Positions 63,103 to 64,000 of a stretch of 64,000 nucleotides of DNA are shown one piece after another. Origin of the DNA: Acidisarcina polymorpha (GTDB taxonomy: Bacteria; Acidobacteriota; Terriglobia; Terriglobales; Acidobacteriaceae). A program made the translations under genes and the position numbers. The DNA lies in assembly GCF_003330725.1 (NCBI RefSeq), contig NZ_CP030840.1:5394001-5458000 (forward strand). The letters run 5' to 3'. Position 1 is the first letter of the stretch; each line of letters opens with the position of its first letter. The notes under the pieces were generated by a model. It saw nothing but the letters and a program-made list of their open reading frames with translations, had not been told where the DNA came from and did not search any database.

Positions 63103-64000
63103 GTGGCGCATGACGATCTGCGGGACTTTATCAAGGTCCTTGAGAAGTCCGGAGAGTTGAAGCGAATTCGAGAGGAGGTCGATCCGATTCTGGAGATCTC
63201 CGAAATCACTGATAGGGTATGCAAGCTGGGCAAGACCAATGGTGCGAGCAAACATGCGGCCGGTGGACCGGCGCTCCTGTTCGAGAAAGTGAAAGGCTAT
63301 CCCGGTTCGCGGGTACTGATGAACCAGTTTGGCAGCGAACGGCGCATGAAGCTGGCGTTGCATGTCGATTCGCTGGACGAGATTTCTGGGCGGATCCGCG
63401 AGTTCATGGAAGTGAAGTCACCGGAAGGCATGCTGCAGAAGCTGAAGATGCTGCCGATGCTGGCGGAAGTGGGCAAGTTCTTTCCGAAGACGATCGCCGC
63501 GCGCGACGCCCGCTGCAAGGAAGTGGTTCTGCGGGAGAAGTTCAGTGTGCTCGACTTTCCCGTGTTGCAGTGTTGGCCGGGTGACGGGGGGCGTTTCATC
63601 ACGCTGCCGGGGGTCATCACTCGCGACCCCAAGTCCGGCAAGCGCAATATGGGCATGTACCGGATGCAGGTTTATGATGGCCAGACGACGGGGATGCACT
63701 GGCAGCGGCAGAAGATCGCGGCAGAGCATTTGCGGGAGCGGCTTCGCGAGGCCGCGGCTGCGGAAGCCGGCGGGAATGCAACGGCGGCGCATGTTACAGC
63801 CATGGCCGCAACGGCCGGCGGTACCCAGAACCTTGGCCCCGGCAATATGGCTTTCGGCAAGCTCAAGGATGCGCGGCTGGAGGTCGCGGTCGTGATCGGT
63901 ACCGATCCGGAGACGACCTTTTCGGCCATCGTTCCGGCGCCGCCCGAGGTCGAAGAGTTTGTGATTGCCGGGTTCCTTCGTCAGAAGCCGGTCGAGTTAG
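63103..64000 (+). CDS. ubiD: UbiD-family decarboxylase, 5' part
   Basis: The first 299 codons lie in the window; the gene runs off the right edge. DLRDFIKVLEKSGELKRI at the start, GGPALLFEKVKGYPGSRVLM, the ITLPGVITRDPKSGKRNMGM segment and VVIGTDPETTFSAIVPAP match UbiD. The family uses prenylated FMN to decarboxylate aromatic or allylic acids, for example in ubiquinone/menaquinone synthesis. An Ala-rich insert (about residues 206-240) is present. The GTG at 63103 is the start, with GGGGAG or GAGG upstream. UbiX, which makes the cofactor, is not nearby. Confidence 0.87.
   Translation, partial: MAHDDLRDFIKVLEKSGELKRIREEVDPILEISEITDRVCKLGKTNGASKHAAGGPALLFEKVKGYPGSRVLMNQFGSERRMKLALHVDSLDEISGRIREFMEVKSPEGMLQKLKMLPMLAEVGKFFPKTIAARDARCKEVVLREKFSVLDFPVLQCWPGDGGRFITLPGVITRDPKSGKRNMGMYRMQVYDGQTTGMHWQRQKIAAEHLRERLREAAAAEAGGNATAAHVTAMAATAGGTQNLGPGNMAFGKLKDARLEVAVVIGTDPETTFSAIVPAPPEVEEFVIAGFLRQKPVEL

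Overview
The window looks like chromosomal DNA of an acidobacterium (Acidobacteriota, probably class Terriglobia). This is an inference from the gene content: an Oar-type TonB-dependent receptor with a carboxypeptidase-regulatory-like N-terminus, a secreted beta-propeller protein with chitobiase-like and lectin-like repeats, several secreted TPR proteins, multiheme c-type cytochromes and moderately high GC. I see no insertion sequence, prophage, CRISPR array, rRNA or tRNA.

Layout. (1) 1-6.3 kb: a tightly coupled cob operon of the oxygen-dependent (late cobalt insertion) cobalamin pathway, in the order cobG (3' end only), cobH, a cobI-cobJ fusion, cobL, cobE, cobM, cobK, cobF. (2) 7.0-16.5 kb: an O-antigen-ligase-like membrane protein; a secreted propeller/lectin protein broken by a +1 frameshift in a run of seven C; on the minus strand a mono-heme cytochrome, a three-heme cytochrome and a PQQ-dependent dehydrogenase; then a 2OG-Fe(II) oxygenase. 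(3) 16.7-20.3 kb (minus): the housekeeping cluster rpsP-khpA-rimM-trmD-rplS-rnhB. (4) 20.5-28.3 kb: a secreted M3 peptidase, a redoxin-like protein coupled to a cytochrome/copper-monooxygenase-like/TPR protein, and two divergent esterases flanking a perfect palindrome. (5) 28.4-36.7 kb: a reductive pyrimidine degradation and salvage cluster (preT, preA, dihydropyrimidinase, NCS1 permease, class III aminotransferase, nucleoside permease-like protein). (6) 37.3-45.5 kb: a large TonB-dependent receptor, a TPR protein, two related small secreted proteins, a seven-heme cytochrome and an orphan antitoxin-like protein. (7) 45.6-49.1 kb: type II NADH dehydrogenase, the cobalt transporter pair cbtB-cbtA with a potentially structured leader, a degenerate tandem repeat, and a histidine-phosphatase-fold protein lacking the usual catalytic motif. 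(8) 49.2-57.8 kb: a secreted GH13 glucosidase and a polyphosphate/phosphohistidine group (ppx, sixA, ppk1) around a methyltransferase/membrane-protein pair. (9) 58.0-64.0 kb: TolC and HlyD-type export proteins, Dps, a DedA-rhodanese fusion, a small cysteine-motif protein and the start of a UbiD-family decarboxylase.

How it fits together: corrin-ring synthesis at the left end and cobalt uptake near 48 kb serve the same cofactor. The periplasmic cytochromes, PQQ dehydrogenase and NDH-2 suggest a flexible aerobic respiratory chain. The pyrimidine cluster contains import, reduction, ring opening and a transaminase, but not the carbamoyl-beta-alanine hydrolase needed to complete the route. The secreted peptidase, glucosidase, lectin-like protein and TonB receptor fit a polymer-scavenging soil lifestyle.
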